64,000 nt of DNA from Plotosus lineatus (Eukaryota; Chordata; Actinopteri; Siluriformes; Plotosidae). The position numbers and the translations under genes are program-made. The notes below the pieces were generated by a model that searched no databases, was not told the origin of the DNA, and worked only from the letters and a program-made list of their open reading frames with translations. Below are positions 1-10,369 of the stretch, one piece after another. The DNA is taken from contig CM045737.1 in NCBI GenBank assembly GCA_024760905.1, positions 14,131,226 through 14,195,225 on the forward strand, read 5' to 3'. The stretch's first letter is position 1; each line of letters begins with the position of its first letter.

Positions 1-156
1 AGACTGAGACTGAGCCTCCATTCTCCCAGCTGGTGCACCATCACCTGTGTGTTTTTTATTATTTTTTTTATTTTTTATATTTTTAGAAAAGTTCAAGCTC
101 TACTTCTCAACCAACTTGAGAACTTTATTTCAGCTGTTGAAAAATAAGAATCATGG
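1..156 (+). mobile_element. hAT-type element fragment, internal part
   Basis: This segment matches, in inverted orientation, the sequence at about 15837-15975 (shared words include ctggtgcaccatcacctgt and aagttcaagctctacttc). The 15.8-kb copy runs on to an hAT-like terminus at 16184, so this is inferred to be an internal piece of the same non-autonomous family, cut by the window start. It is followed by an ATT array, as the other copy is. No coding potential is seen. Confidence 0.55.
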
Positions 157-161
157 AGTGC

Positions 162-162
<1 letters not shown>

Positions 163-214
<52 letters not shown>
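163..214. repeat. (ATT)n microsatellite
   Basis: Uninterrupted ATT triplets over about 52 bp. They lie at the same place relative to the flanking hAT-like sequence as the ATT/AAT array at 15704-15829, so the array probably seeded within the element. The poly-isoleucine reading frame across it is an artefact. Confidence 0.95.
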
Positions 215-215
<1 letters not shown>

Positions 216-217
216 GT

Positions 218-275
218 GAGATACATGGCTGGCCTTTGATGACCCAGTTAGCTGCACCGAGGGATGGAAACTTAA
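218..275 (-). mobile_element. SINE-A fragment (middle part)
   Basis: About 55 bp match the SINE-A body on the minus strand (ctttgatgacccagttagc). Head and tail are missing. Confidence 0.6.
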
Positions 276-892
276 GTGATTTATTATTTTATTTTTTATT
301 GTTATCCATCCAATGTTGATTTTTAGGATTCCTATTTGAAAGGGACTTCACCAAATCAACAAACACCAACTAGGCCTGGCAAGTTAAAAGAAAACACATA
401 CTTAGTAAGCGCTGATCTTCTTGATAATCACTGGGTGTGAGTTTCAGCTGTTTTAGTTCTCAACTAATTTTAAATTCCATTATTTCTGCTGAGACCTGAT
501 CAGACCTTCTGATCTATTAGAAAGAGCAAAATATTCTTACTCGTCTTTCTAATGCCTAAAGAGCATTGCGATATTGCTTTGCCAACTGCAGGAATGTGTC
601 AGGAATGTGAAACTGTTAAATCAATTTAGGGAGCTGATACTGAAAGAATATCGTACAGCCCTGCTTAGCCCCTTAATTTCATACATTATAATGTCTTTTA
701 TGAAGTGATGGAGAGATTACCGATAATAATCACTATTCACTAACCATTAAAATGACCAGGGTGCTCTGTAATTATTACTGACATTAAGGATCCCAGACGT
801 TCTAATGTATTAAATTCTGTGTGCAGATACAAATAGTTTGTTGTGATGCCCTGAGGAGTCTTAAAAATTGACAAAAAGTTATAATAATTTTT
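276..892. other. AT-rich single-copy stretch
   Basis: I recognise no repeat and no long reading frame. The 620-800 part has a mixed composition with homeodomain-like ATTA cores, unlike the surrounding low-complexity DNA, so a noncoding regulatory element is possible but unsupported by anything else here. Confidence 0.3.
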
Positions 893-1639
893 ATATATTT
901 TATAAACACCCCTAAATCAATGATTATGAGCATAACATTGTAAAATAATATCAAATATATCAAGTAATATCAACATTAATTTCAAATAAGTCACTTATTT
1001 ATACCGAGTCACTTTACATGAAGCTTAAAACAGCCAATCAACGCTTACAATATGTGAGGCGCTCAAAACCGAAAGTAGTGTACTTGCAAAAGTAGTGTAC
1101 TTGCTGTGGGATATACAGACTTCTGGTCTTTCAAGTGCACAAGGGTGCCGTTGAACTCGTTTAGAACACACCCTGCACTGATGTGAATCCCATCGGACCA
1201 ATAAGCTTGTACTTAATGCAGTTAATATCTGAATTCAGTTGTGTCATGCCTAATGCAATACAGTGCGTTCCTCTAGTGGGCATTTTTGAAAACTACAGTG
1301 CTGTATGTTTATAAAGAGAATGCACTGAAAGGTGTTTTATGCGCATGCTGTATAATGTTTATATTTTAGCAGTAATAAATACAACAGTAAAAATTGAAAA
1401 CTTTTTCTTAATCATGACTATATTTTACTACATTAATACTGTATTAATGAGTAAGACTGTCTATAGAATGTGTTTAAGAAGCATATTTTAGTGCATGTAA
1501 TAGATACATAGTGTTTTACTTACAGCTGCTCATTCCCGCATGTGATGTCATACATGGGGTTTTACTTCCGGGTACAGAACTCGCGGATTATCTCGATTCG
1601 TGGGAGGGCCAAAACCAAACCCCCGCGAATGTCAAGGGC

Positions 1640-1643
<4 letters not shown>
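893..1643 (-). mobile_element. Tigger f copy 1 (750-bp repeat, inverted mate at 17914)
   Basis: The whole segment is the reverse complement of 17914-18680 with only scattered differences. The outer end (1606-1643) carries cgcgaatgtcaagggcc, resembling pogo/Tigger-type ends, and the inner end stops abruptly at 893 in both copies. No transposase frame remains, so it is non-autonomous or a fragment. The assignment to pogo/Tigger is inference from the terminus. Confidence 0.6.
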
Positions 1644-1719
<76 letters not shown>

Positions 1720-1733
1720 CACACACACACACA
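1642..1733. repeat. Compound (CT)n-(TA)n-(CA)n microsatellite
   Basis: About 48 bp of CT, then about 28 bp of TA, then a short CA tract. It sits exactly between the Tigger f end and the Tigger a start. The SLSL/IYIY open frames over it are repeat artefacts. Confidence 0.95.
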
Positions 1734-1918
1734 GGGATCCCTCGCTACTTTGCGCTTCAATTCATGCGGCTTCAGTGCATCACTTTTTTTTAATATTCAT
1801 TGAATTAAAAAAATAAGAAAATTGCCACAAAACAAGGACAATTATGCAAAAAAAAAAAAAAAACCTAACAAACAAAACCCCCCATCAAATCTACTTACAT
1901 TTTTATATGAGGTGTGCA

Positions 1919-1951
<33 letters not shown>

Positions 1952-2075
1952 TTATATTTTATTTACATTTTATGCATTATTTATGAATCTTTCATTATTT
2001 TTTATAAAGCATTTATATTATTAGCATTTATTATAAGCATTTATAGCATAGCATATGTATTTATCGATATTATAT
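1732..2075 (+). mobile_element. Tigger a copy 1, 3'-truncated
   Basis: Starts with cagggatccctcgctac, one end type of the complete copy at 19101-19544. It follows that copy in reversed order: the T-rich segment, the aggtgtgcatctgtgtg region and a TG tract at 1920-1950. It ends where the LINE at 2085 begins. There is no coding sequence. Confidence 0.65.
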
Positions 2076-2084
2076 CATTCAGCT

Positions 2085-3345
2085 GCATGAAGACCAGCAC
2101 GCCAAGTCAGGCAGTATCACAACCTTTCTGAACCCTTTCCCATTGCCAACAGTGTGAAACAGGGTTGTGTCCTGGCACCGACCTTGCTCAGCATCATCTT
2201 CAGCATGATGCTTAAGCAGTCTTTTGAAGACTGTGACGACAAAGATGCCGTGTACATCCGTTACCGTCTTGACGACAGTCTGTTCAACCTCAGGAGACTA
2301 CAGGCTTTCTCGAAGACTCATGAGCAGCAGTTTCATGAACTCCTCTTCACTGATGATGCAGCCCTCATCACTCACAGCGAAGGAGCCCTGCAAAGACGTT
2401 CTTGCTTCGCAGAGGCTGCTCAGCTCTTCGGACTCGAAGTCAGCTTGAAGAAGACGGAGGTCCTCCATCACCCTGCTCCCTGGGATGAACACCACCCCCT
2501 CACATCTTTATTGGCAAGACTGAGTTGAAGACGGTTCACCAGTTCCCTTCCTTATCTAGGTTGTACCATCACACCAGATGCCAAGATAGATAGTGAACTT
2601 GACGACAGACTGGCCAAGGCAAACAGTGTCTTTGGCAGACTCTGCAAGCAAGTCTGGGGAAATTAACAGCTGAAGAAAGGCGCCAAGGTCAGTGTATACA
2701 GACCCGTAGTACTCACCACCCTGCTGTACGGCGCCGAGTCATGGGTAACCTACCGTCACCACCTTCGACTGCTTGAACACTTCCACCAACGCTGTCTCCA
2801 TGCTATACTCAATATCCACTGGAGCGACTACGTTACCAACATCAAGGTTCTTAAACAGGTGGAGATCACCAACATCGAAGTCATGCTGCTCAAGTCCCAG
2901 CTGCCCTGGGCAGGGCATATCTCCAGAATGGAGGACCATCGCCTACCCTAGATAGCCCTGTACGGCAAACTTTCCACTGACCACCCATGACAGAGGGGCG
3001 CCAAAGAAACCGTACAAGGACTCGCTCAAGAAGTCTCTGAGAGTCTGTAACATTGACTGCCGCCAGTGGTCGACGCTTGCTGCTGACCAACAGGCCTGGA
3101 ACTACATCATGCACCAGGCCATCTCCTCTTTTGAGGACTTTCCCAGGTCCAACATGAAGGAGAAAAGCCGCAGGAGGAAGAACCGAGAAGCATGAACCGA
3201 TATACCAGACCAGACTTTGAACTGCAGCCACTGCAGTCGGATTTGTCTGTCCCACATCGGCCTCGTCAGCCACCAGCTTGCCTGCAGTCTATGTGTAGAG
3301 CCCCCTCTATAAATCTTCGTTCGCGAAGCCAAGCCAAAGAAGAAG
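2085..3345 (+). pseudogene. Broken non-LTR retrotransposon, reverse transcriptase 3' half
   Basis: Three frames together read as the palm-to-C-terminus of a LINE reverse transcriptase. The B-motif-like VKQGCVLAP lies at about 2147-2173 and FTDDAALITH at about 2345; FTDD replaces the usual FADD. Downstream are an SLKKTEVLHHP segment and a tail with LLYGAESW and HQRCLHAILNI. A C-terminal Cys/His knuckle (CSHCSRIC...H...H) follows near 3224-3290, and an AAG-rich 3' end lies near 3335. Several frameshifts and a stop break it. The endonuclease and the N-terminal RT are absent, so it is a 5'-truncated dead copy. The clade is not resolved by eye; it is clearly different from the RTE and Rex3 copies nearby. 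Confidence 0.75.
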
Positions 3346-3545
3346 ATCTTCAGTATAGATTACATATGCTTGAAACTATACAACAGTGACTCAAGGACAT
3401 AAGGTACAGAATGTACACAGTCTAGCCTATGAAGGCTACATGTTCACAGGAGCATGTTTAGTGAGAGACTGATACAACCTGAATTATGCCCTGACTGGCA
3501 CAGGAAACCATTTCTACATGTGGCAAATAAACTATACAGCAACTT

Positions 3546-3887
3546 TCATTCATTCCATTCATTCATTCATTTTCTGAATTGCTTTATCCTAATTAGGATC
3601 ATGGGGAGGCTGGCGCCCATCACAGTCGATTCACGATGTGAGCAGAGTACACCCTGAACGGCTTGCCAGGCCATTGCAGGGCAGAAAAACGCTGATGGCT
3701 ATGCAGCTTCTCTTGTTGAAAGTCAGCAATGGTTCTTTTACGGCCTCACACCATAGACAGTGAGAGACATGGCCCGCTTTCATAGTCCAGTTAGCTGCAC
3801 TGGGTGGACAGTGACAACCCGTTGAGAGTGGGGCTTGAACACACAACCTTGGGATTCGTGATCCAGCACCGAAACCATCTTTACCAC
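3546..3887 (-). mobile_element. SINE-A, nearly complete, tail type 1
   Basis: On the minus strand it has a degenerate tRNA-like head, the body with tcagcaatggttctttta, and the tail ending in attaggat and TTCA repeats at 3546-3570. An unrelated CA/TA array follows within 60 bp of the head. Confidence 0.85.
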
Positions 3888-3941
3888 AACAACAAATCCA
3901 TACAGAAACATAAACTGACATCAAAATCAATATCAAAATAT

Positions 3942-4628
<687 letters not shown>

Positions 4629-5245
4629 CAGTGCTTCTCAATTATTTTCTGTGGCACCCCCCCTAGGAAGACCCCCCCCCCCACCGTGTTGCGAGCGACT
4701 ATAAGTAGTAGTATTGGTCTATAAAATTGTAATTAGTACATCTCTGCATAACATTGTATCTTTATTACCATTAAAAAAATAAATAGTTCAACTTACATCA
4801 AAGAAAAACTTCATTATCACTGTTTTTTAATCTGTAATAGAAAATATTTAAAGTGCACCAATGTGCCTGAAATTAAAAAAAAAAAAATAATAAAATAAAA
4901 TAAAAATCCTTATTTAAACTCATTCAACTTATTTATGGCTTCATATCGCCGTCTCTCTCCATCTTTCTCTTCGTTCCTGTTAGATTTTTTATGTGTTGTT
5001 TCTTGAGCGGTCATTTGCTGCACTTCATATCGTTTGCTTGTGCAAAAAACCGCTACACCATAGCGCAACGATGACAGTGCCACTGCCAACTAGTGGAGTG
5101 AAGGTGAAATTACACTTAATTCTTGTACACAAAAAAAAAAAAAAGTCATACGCGCTTCCCCTGGCATCACCCCCCCCCCCCCCATCCTGCCATCACACCA
5201 CGCCCCTCTGGCATCATACTGCGCCCTACTATTTGAAAAGCACTG
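4629..5245 (+). mobile_element. Non-autonomous hAT transposon, complete, with 8-bp duplication
   Basis: The left end reads cagtgcttctcaattat. The right end, reverse complemented, reads cagtgcttttcaaatag. These are short inverted ends of hAT type. The flanks are acttacgc (4621-4628) and acttatgc (5246-5253), an 8-bp target duplication with one substitution; 8 bp is the hAT hallmark. The interior is AT-rich with C-runs and has no transposase. It shares about 600 bp with 15090-15650 (same strand) and 56374-57003 (opposite strand). Confidence 0.85.
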
Positions 5246-5689
5246 ACTTATGCAGATCTGACTTCAGGGTGAGACTGCATTCACAGCTTCTGTTATACAT
5301 TGCCCCTCTTTCATTGCTGCAGGTCCTTTAATTCTGCTGTTCACACTACTTAAAATCATTTCTTTTCCTCTTGGACGCCTGGAGAATATATCTTCAATTC
5401 CGGAGCATGTGAACTTTTTTTTTTTTTTTTTTTCTTTTCAACTTTGATGCCTTTCTTTTAAATGTATATTCTTGTCAGGTCCTTGACAATTGCATCTGTA
5501 TAGAGTAGAAATGAGGGCGTGAATCATGAAAATGTACAGTTATAATGAATGTGTTGATACTGACACATAAATGGATTTTTATGGATTTGTTTAATCTGGC
5601 TCATTCATACTAACGCAGTTTAATTAAAAAACAAAACAAAACAAACCCTTAAAAATGATTCACGAATATTAATGCAAACATAAGTTCAG
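5246..5689. other. Single-copy AT-rich stretch
   Basis: Contains T-runs near 5417-5435 and an aaaac repeat near 5628-5645. Nothing else is recognised. Confidence 0.4.
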
Positions 5690-5943
5690 TTCATCAATTC
5701 ATTTTCTGTAACCGCTTAATCCGAATAAGGGTCAGGGAGAGGCTGGTGTCCATTCCAGCCGACTCCGGGCGAGGGCAGAGTACACCCTGGACAGCTCGCC
5801 AGGCCATCACAGGGCAGAAACACGCTGACGGCTATGAGGGTCCTCTTGTTGAAAGTCAGCAATGGTTCTTTTACATGAACCTGACACCATAGACAGTGAG
5901 AGACATGGTCGGCCTTTGATAACCCAGTTCGCTGCACTGGGGC
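5690..5943 (-). mobile_element. SINE-A, 5'-truncated, tail type 1
   Basis: Tail and body are well preserved on the minus strand and stop at about gcactgggg, so the tRNA head is missing. It is close to the 7395-7622 copy, sharing the variant tatgagggtcctcttg, which suggests one recent subfamily. Confidence 0.85.
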
Positions 5944-6004
5944 ACAAACATGCGTGAATATTGCTATTTTCCTCAAGCTTTTGTTTTCTAGGTTACTCTG
6001 TTTT

Positions 6005-6256
6005 CTACACTATCAGGTGGTCATTGAGTTCAAACACATAGATACAGGTGATGTGATTGACGGTTGAGACAGCAAATCCACACAGAGCAGCAACTGGCAG
6101 GATGTTTAGACAACTGCTGAGCATCTTGAAGTCACAAAAACTGCTGAAAACGTCCACATTAAAGTAGGAAAATATGATAATGATGCCTGTGTTGGGCCAC
6201 AGCGTCCTGTCCCAGAAAGCTGTCCAACCGTGACAAGGTGAATCACAATTGGCAAT
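6005..6256 (-). CDS. Uncharacterised 83-codon open stretch, possible terminal exon
   Basis: The minus strand is open from 6256 to a TAG at 6005-6007, without an ATG near its start. The peptide is rich in Trp, Phe and Ile (a run of four Ile, then FSYFNVDVFSSFCDFK) and has two hydrophobic stretches that could be membrane segments. A plausible splice acceptor (pyrimidine-rich, then ttggacag) lies just before 6219. There is no match to any transposon protein in this window and I do not recognise the family. It could be a real last exon, a pseudogene piece or chance; 83 open codons in AT-rich DNA is only mildly unusual. Confidence 0.25.
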   Translation of the reverse strand: MANCDSPCHGWTAFWDRTLWPNTGIIIIFSYFNVDVFSSFCDFKMLSSCLNILPVAALCGFAVSTVNHITCIYVFELNDHLIV

Positions 6257-6602
6257 TTACAAGTGTTAATCTGTCACTAACTGTCTCTAAAGAACTGATC
6301 AAAATATATGGAGTGGTTGATCAATTCAAATCGTGACATTACGTTTTTAACCGTAAATATGTTTTAATGAGATTTTGCATTTATATGTTTCAAGTATACG
6401 CCCAAGCCTGAACAAACCAGGGGTGCTCCAAAACCTTGACTCGCCAGTCAGACACAGGGAACAAACATTGGCATCCCAATTCAGGGATTTTGTGTTCAGG
6501 TAGCATCAGGGGTGACTTGCAAGCAGAGTAGCATCATGCTAGCATGCTTGGTCCACAACACACAGGTCAATAGATCAAATCATCCTCTGCTAGTCTTTAC
6601 CT
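6257..6602. other. Single-copy stretch
   Basis: No repeat or frame recognised between the possible exon and the next SINE. Confidence 0.35.
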
Positions 6603-6848
6603 CAGTGCAGCTAACTGGGCTATTAAAGGTCGGCCATGTCTCTCGCTGTCGATGGTGTGAGGCTGTAAAAGAACCATTGCTGACTTTTGGCAAGAGTAAG
6701 CTGCGCTGCTAGTGTGTTTCTGCCCTGTGATGGCCCGGCGAGCTGTCCAGGGTGTACCCTGCCCTCGCCCGGAGTCGGCTGGGATTGGTGCCAGTCTCCT
6801 GGTAACCCTAATTAGAATGAAGTGGTTACAGAATATGAATGAATGAAT
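6603..6848 (+). mobile_element. SINE-A, head missing, tail type 1
   Basis: Begins at cagtgcagctaactgggc and runs through the body to a tail ending in ATGA repeats. Confidence 0.85.
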
Positions 6849-6891
6849 GCTTCAAGTATTTTCTATAGCACACCTTTCAGTTAGGGTGGCA

Positions 6892-7145
6892 CAGTGGCAG
6901 AGTGTCTCGCACAGCCGCCTCCCAACAAGAACATCCTGGGTTTAAGTCCTGGGTTCAGTGAGAGCATTTCTGTTTGGAGTTTGCATTTCCTCCATATGCT
7001 TATGTGGGTTGTACATTAGGTTAATTGGCCGTTCCGTACTGCTCCTTGCTGTATGAATGGTGTGTGTTGTTGCTGCAATGGACTGGTGAGCTGTTCAAAG
7101 TATAACCTGGCTTCACCCAGAGTCAGTTGAGACAGTTGAGAGTTC
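6892..7145 (+). mobile_element. SINE-B copy with tRNA-like head
   Basis: The head has an A-box-like ggcacagtggcagagtg and a B-box-like gggtttaagtcct, then the family word gtttggagtttgcat and a tail resembling the SINE-A type 1 tail. It is diverged, and its 3' end is truncated before the ATGA repeats. Confidence 0.75.
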
Positions 7146-7394
7146 CTGCTTCTGCAGGAACATTTCAGCAATGCACAAATATTATGATCAAATCATTTCA
7201 TTCTTAAATATTTGTTTAAAACTGTCCATGAAATCTTAGTTTGATAAACTGCAGCGAATCCCCCCGTCCCCTCTTTGTTTAGGTCTTATCTGACCAATAG
7301 TGTCCTTCCTTAGAGTCTAAAAGCATCATAGAATACAGGACGAAGACAGTTTATAAACAAACCTCCATTAACAGCCTAATTCATATTAATGTTT
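7146..7394. other. Short single-copy spacer
   Basis: Nothing recognised. Confidence 0.35.
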
Positions 7395-7622
7395 CAATTT
7401 CTGTAACCACTTAATCCTAATTAGGGTCAGGGAGAGGCTGGTGCCCATTCCAGCCGACTCCGGGCGAGGGCAGAGTACACCCTGGACAGCTCGCCAGGCC
7501 ATCACAGGGCAGAAACACGCTGACAGCTATGAGGGTCCTCTTGTTGAAAGTCAGCAATGGTTCTTTTACATGAACTTGACACCATAGACAGTGAGCGACA
7601 TGGTCGGCCTTTGATAACCCAG
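7395..7622 (-). mobile_element. SINE-A, head missing, tail type 1
   Basis: Minus-strand tail and body, ending at taacccagttatcc, where it abuts a SINE-B copy on the same strand. It is very similar to the 5690-5943 copy. Confidence 0.85.
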
Positions 7623-7627
7623 TTATC

Positions 7628-7841
7628 CGGGCAAGGACAGGGTACACCTTAGATAGCTTGCCAGGCCAGTGCAGGGTCAACACTCACACAACCACAAGCA
7701 ATTTGGGACATCCAATTCACCTACTGTGCATGTTTTTGGACTGTGGGAGGAAACTGGAGTACCCGGAGGAAACCGATATAAGCACGGGGAGAACACGCAA
7801 GCTCCACACAGAAACGCCTGAGAGGGGAATTGAACCCTGGA
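7628..7841 (-). mobile_element. SINE-B copy, minus strand
   Basis: Contains catgtttttggactgtggg and gcacggggagaacacgcaa, the conserved middle of SINE-B, and stops in the B-box region at the CA array. The junction with the preceding SINE-A lies inside the part of the tail the two families share, so the pair may be one recombinant unit. Confidence 0.75.
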
Positions 7842-7856
7842 ACCACACACACACAC

Positions 7857-7913
<57 letters not shown>
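7842..7913. repeat. (CA)n microsatellite
   Basis: About 72 bp with one interruption, directly against the SINE-B head. Confidence 0.95.
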
Positions 7914-7917
<4 letters not shown>

Positions 7918-8040
7918 TTTTTTTGGAAGCTCAGAAAGAAATAGCAAAGACCCATCCAAGGGAGTGTTTGGTCTGAGTGCAGAACTATTGAGTCAGACAG
8001 GGAATAAATTTAAACAGGGAAAGGAGCACTTTCAAGATCT

Positions 8041-8740
8041 CTATAATCTACAGTAATCTCCTCCACATGGAGGAAGAGGCTGAAGAGATGAACGAGTGTT
8101 CCTCAGATTTGCCGCTAGATGCTGAATGCTCTTGCCTTGGCTATTTTGGCTTGTCAATGTCGCACCGAGGTCCAGTACAATATGTGTGAAGTGGCAGGAT
8201 TTCCAGACTGGAAAGTGTCCTTTAACCATCACATTGTTGAGTGGTATCGTGCACTGGATAGGTTTACAGCTGACTGTGAAGTGGGTCATGATGAACGTCA
8301 GCGCTTCCAAATACGAGGCCATGGGTTTGTTTTTTTTTTTTTTTTTTTTTCTTCCTGGCAAAGGTTGAACTGCTTCCTGCAAATCAGGGATGGATGTCTC
8401 CCTCAAATGGAGCAGTTCAAGTATCTCGGGTTTAAGTATCTCTTGTTCATGAGTGATGGTAGAATGGAGCAGAAGATGGACAGAAGAATGAGTGATCTGT
8501 CAGAGGGAGCTGAGGCAAAAGACAAATCTTTTGATTTACTTTTGATTTTGATTTTATTAAGTTTATGTTCTCACCATCCCTTATGGTTTTGAGATATGAA
8601 TAGTGACTGAGCAAATAAGATTGCAGATAGAAATGATTTTCCTTCAGCGAGTGACTGGGATCAGCATTAGTGATCTCGGGGAAGCTTGAGGGTGGAGCCC
8701 CTGCTCATCTTCATCAAAAGCAGCCAGCTTACGTGATTCA
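8041..8740 (+). pseudogene. Degenerate Rex3-like reverse transcriptase fragment
   Basis: Patches of translation match the Rex3 copy at 52-55 kb: ASKYEAMGL (compare SKSEAMVL), EQFKYLG then FMSDGRMEQKMDRRM (compare [20 protein letters not shown]), and EMIFLQRVTG (compare [10 protein letters not shown]). The stretch from about 8110 to 8280 may be upstream RT. A T-run at 8329-8350 and frameshifts break it. This is an old dead copy, much more diverged than the 52-kb one. Confidence 0.65.
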
Positions 8741-8744
8741 GGTA

Positions 8745-9262
8745 CAGTGGTACCTCACCTTACGATAGTCCCATCAAACGAAAAATCCAGGTTACGAAAA
8801 ACATTTTCCCAAATTTTTTGTCTCTGTATACAAAACAAGTTCTCCTTACAAAACACTCCAAACCCGCCATTCAAACATTCAAATGCGCCATTTAAACATT
8901 AAAAAAACGCCATTCAAACATTTAAACAATGCACGAGCTGTCTCCCATCAATGATGTTCAAACATCCTGCCCTGCTGGCCTCCCATTGGCTAGGAGGGAT
9001 GATGCAGCTACCTCCCATTGACTATCTCCCAGCATCCTGCCCTGCTGGCCTCCCATTGGCTAGGAGGGATGATGCAGCTCCCTCCTATTGGCTATTGTGG
9101 AGCTGCATCTTCAATAATGCTTTTTGTGTAAAAGACAGAGTTACTGTTGTCATGAGTTTATTGCTTTATTTTTTGACTCAGGCTTTTAACCTTCCATAAA
9201 CATTTCTCAGATTATAACTCTGCTAAGACATGATTAAGAAGACATGGTCAACACACGCGTTC
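8745..9262 (-). mobile_element. Tigger b fragment, one end intact
   Basis: Begins with cagtggtacctcacctta after a TA. It is the reverse complement of the right part of the complete copy at 59314-60260, through ggttaaaagcctgagtca to the atggtcaacaca region. The far half is missing, and a CA tract follows. A 70-bp unit starting catcctgccctgctggcc is present twice (8963 and 9033). Confidence 0.8.
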
Positions 9263-9283
9263 CATATTAAATATTTATTAATT

Positions 9284-9288
<5 letters not shown>

Positions 9289-9347
<59 letters not shown>
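9289..9347. repeat. (CA)n microsatellite
   Basis: About 58 bp, at the position where the other Tigger b copies carry their TG tract, so it probably derives from the element. Confidence 0.95.
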
Positions 9348-9349
<2 letters not shown>

Positions 9350-9694
9350 ATCTGATTAATGATGCCTTCCCTTTGCATCTCTTTAAGCCCCTGTCAAATG
9401 ATTTGCAGAACCTTTTTCAATGTATGCTAAATTTCTATAAAATGCCGACATATGCTGAACTATCAATATTACTCCAGTTTTGAACATATACATTGCTTAT
9501 TAGTGACTTATCAAGAACCTAGAATAAAAAATGTATAGTTTATATATATATATATATATATAGGTGTACTTATCTAAAAGAGTTTATTGAAGTATGTTGG
9601 TGCACCTGACGTGTTCCGGGTAAACCAGAACTTTTACGAAATGTCTTTCGAACTTACAGCTAGCGTATTATGGACATATTGGCAGCGTTTATTG
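9348..9694. other. Spacer with weak repeat similarity
   Basis: The words gcccctgtca and gacatatgctga near 9392-9455 resemble the repeat pair at 9955 and 13762. A TA tract lies at 9541-9562. Otherwise nothing is recognised. Confidence 0.3.
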
Positions 9695-9952
9695 CAGAGG
9701 TTGGAAACCCGAGGCTCTGAAGCTGCATGTGGCTCTTTCATCCCTCTGCTGTGGTTCCTGTGGCTTCTACTGCCACCAGACAAATGACTAATTTTGACCC
9801 TGGGAAAGCGAACAATGCATAAATCCCAGAAGAGAAAAGTTTTTAAAAAACCCAAAAAACAAAAATGTTTAATGCTTCATGAACAGATTATTTTGCTTTC
9901 CATGCTGATAACATTGCTCAACCGGTATGCTTAGTATGTGGTGAGAAATTAA
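9695..9952 (+). mobile_element. hAT element left part with BED-finger relic
   Basis: Starts cagaggttggaaaccc, of hAT terminal type, followed by gctgcatgtggctcttt, which is also found inverted at 13131-13422. A short frame near 9891-9950 reads FAFHADNIAQPVCLVCGEKL, resembling the zinc-binding N-terminus of hAT transposases related to GTF2IRD2 and ZBED proteins. No longer frame survives. Confidence 0.55.
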
Positions 9953-9954
9953 AC

Positions 9955-10180
9955 CCCTGTCACAGATTGCAAGCATATGCTGATCTCTTAGAAATTTGGC
10001 AAATACACTGTGGCAGACGTCAAATATGTTATGGGTAAGTTTTGTGTAAGTTCACAGCATGCTGGGATAAGTCATAGTATGGTGAGGTGATGGAAAAATG
10101 TTGTGCATACACAAAATCTTTGAGATATCCTAGCATACAAATCATACGTTCTGCATACTTTAGCCATATGTTGGAGGTAA
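9955..10180 (+). repeat. Unclassified repeat X, copy 1
   Basis: Reverse-complement similarity to 13490-13762. Shared words include tttttgtgtaagtt (variants), cagcatgctg, cacaaaatctttgag and ctagcatac. It starts with cccctgtcac in both copies. No coding potential. It may be a small non-autonomous DNA element. Confidence 0.45.
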
Positions 10181-10202
10181 ATTATACAGCCGTTTACATA
10201 AG

Positions 10203-10360
<158 letters not shown>

Positions 10361-10369
10361 AGTTACTCT

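Noticed and set aside
5716..5976. 86-codon frame with GLSKADHVSHCLWC-type sequence, repeated at several loci
   Set aside because: It recurs wherever SINE-A lies in one orientation (7.4, 40.3 kb and others), so it is the SINE read backwards, not a protein family.
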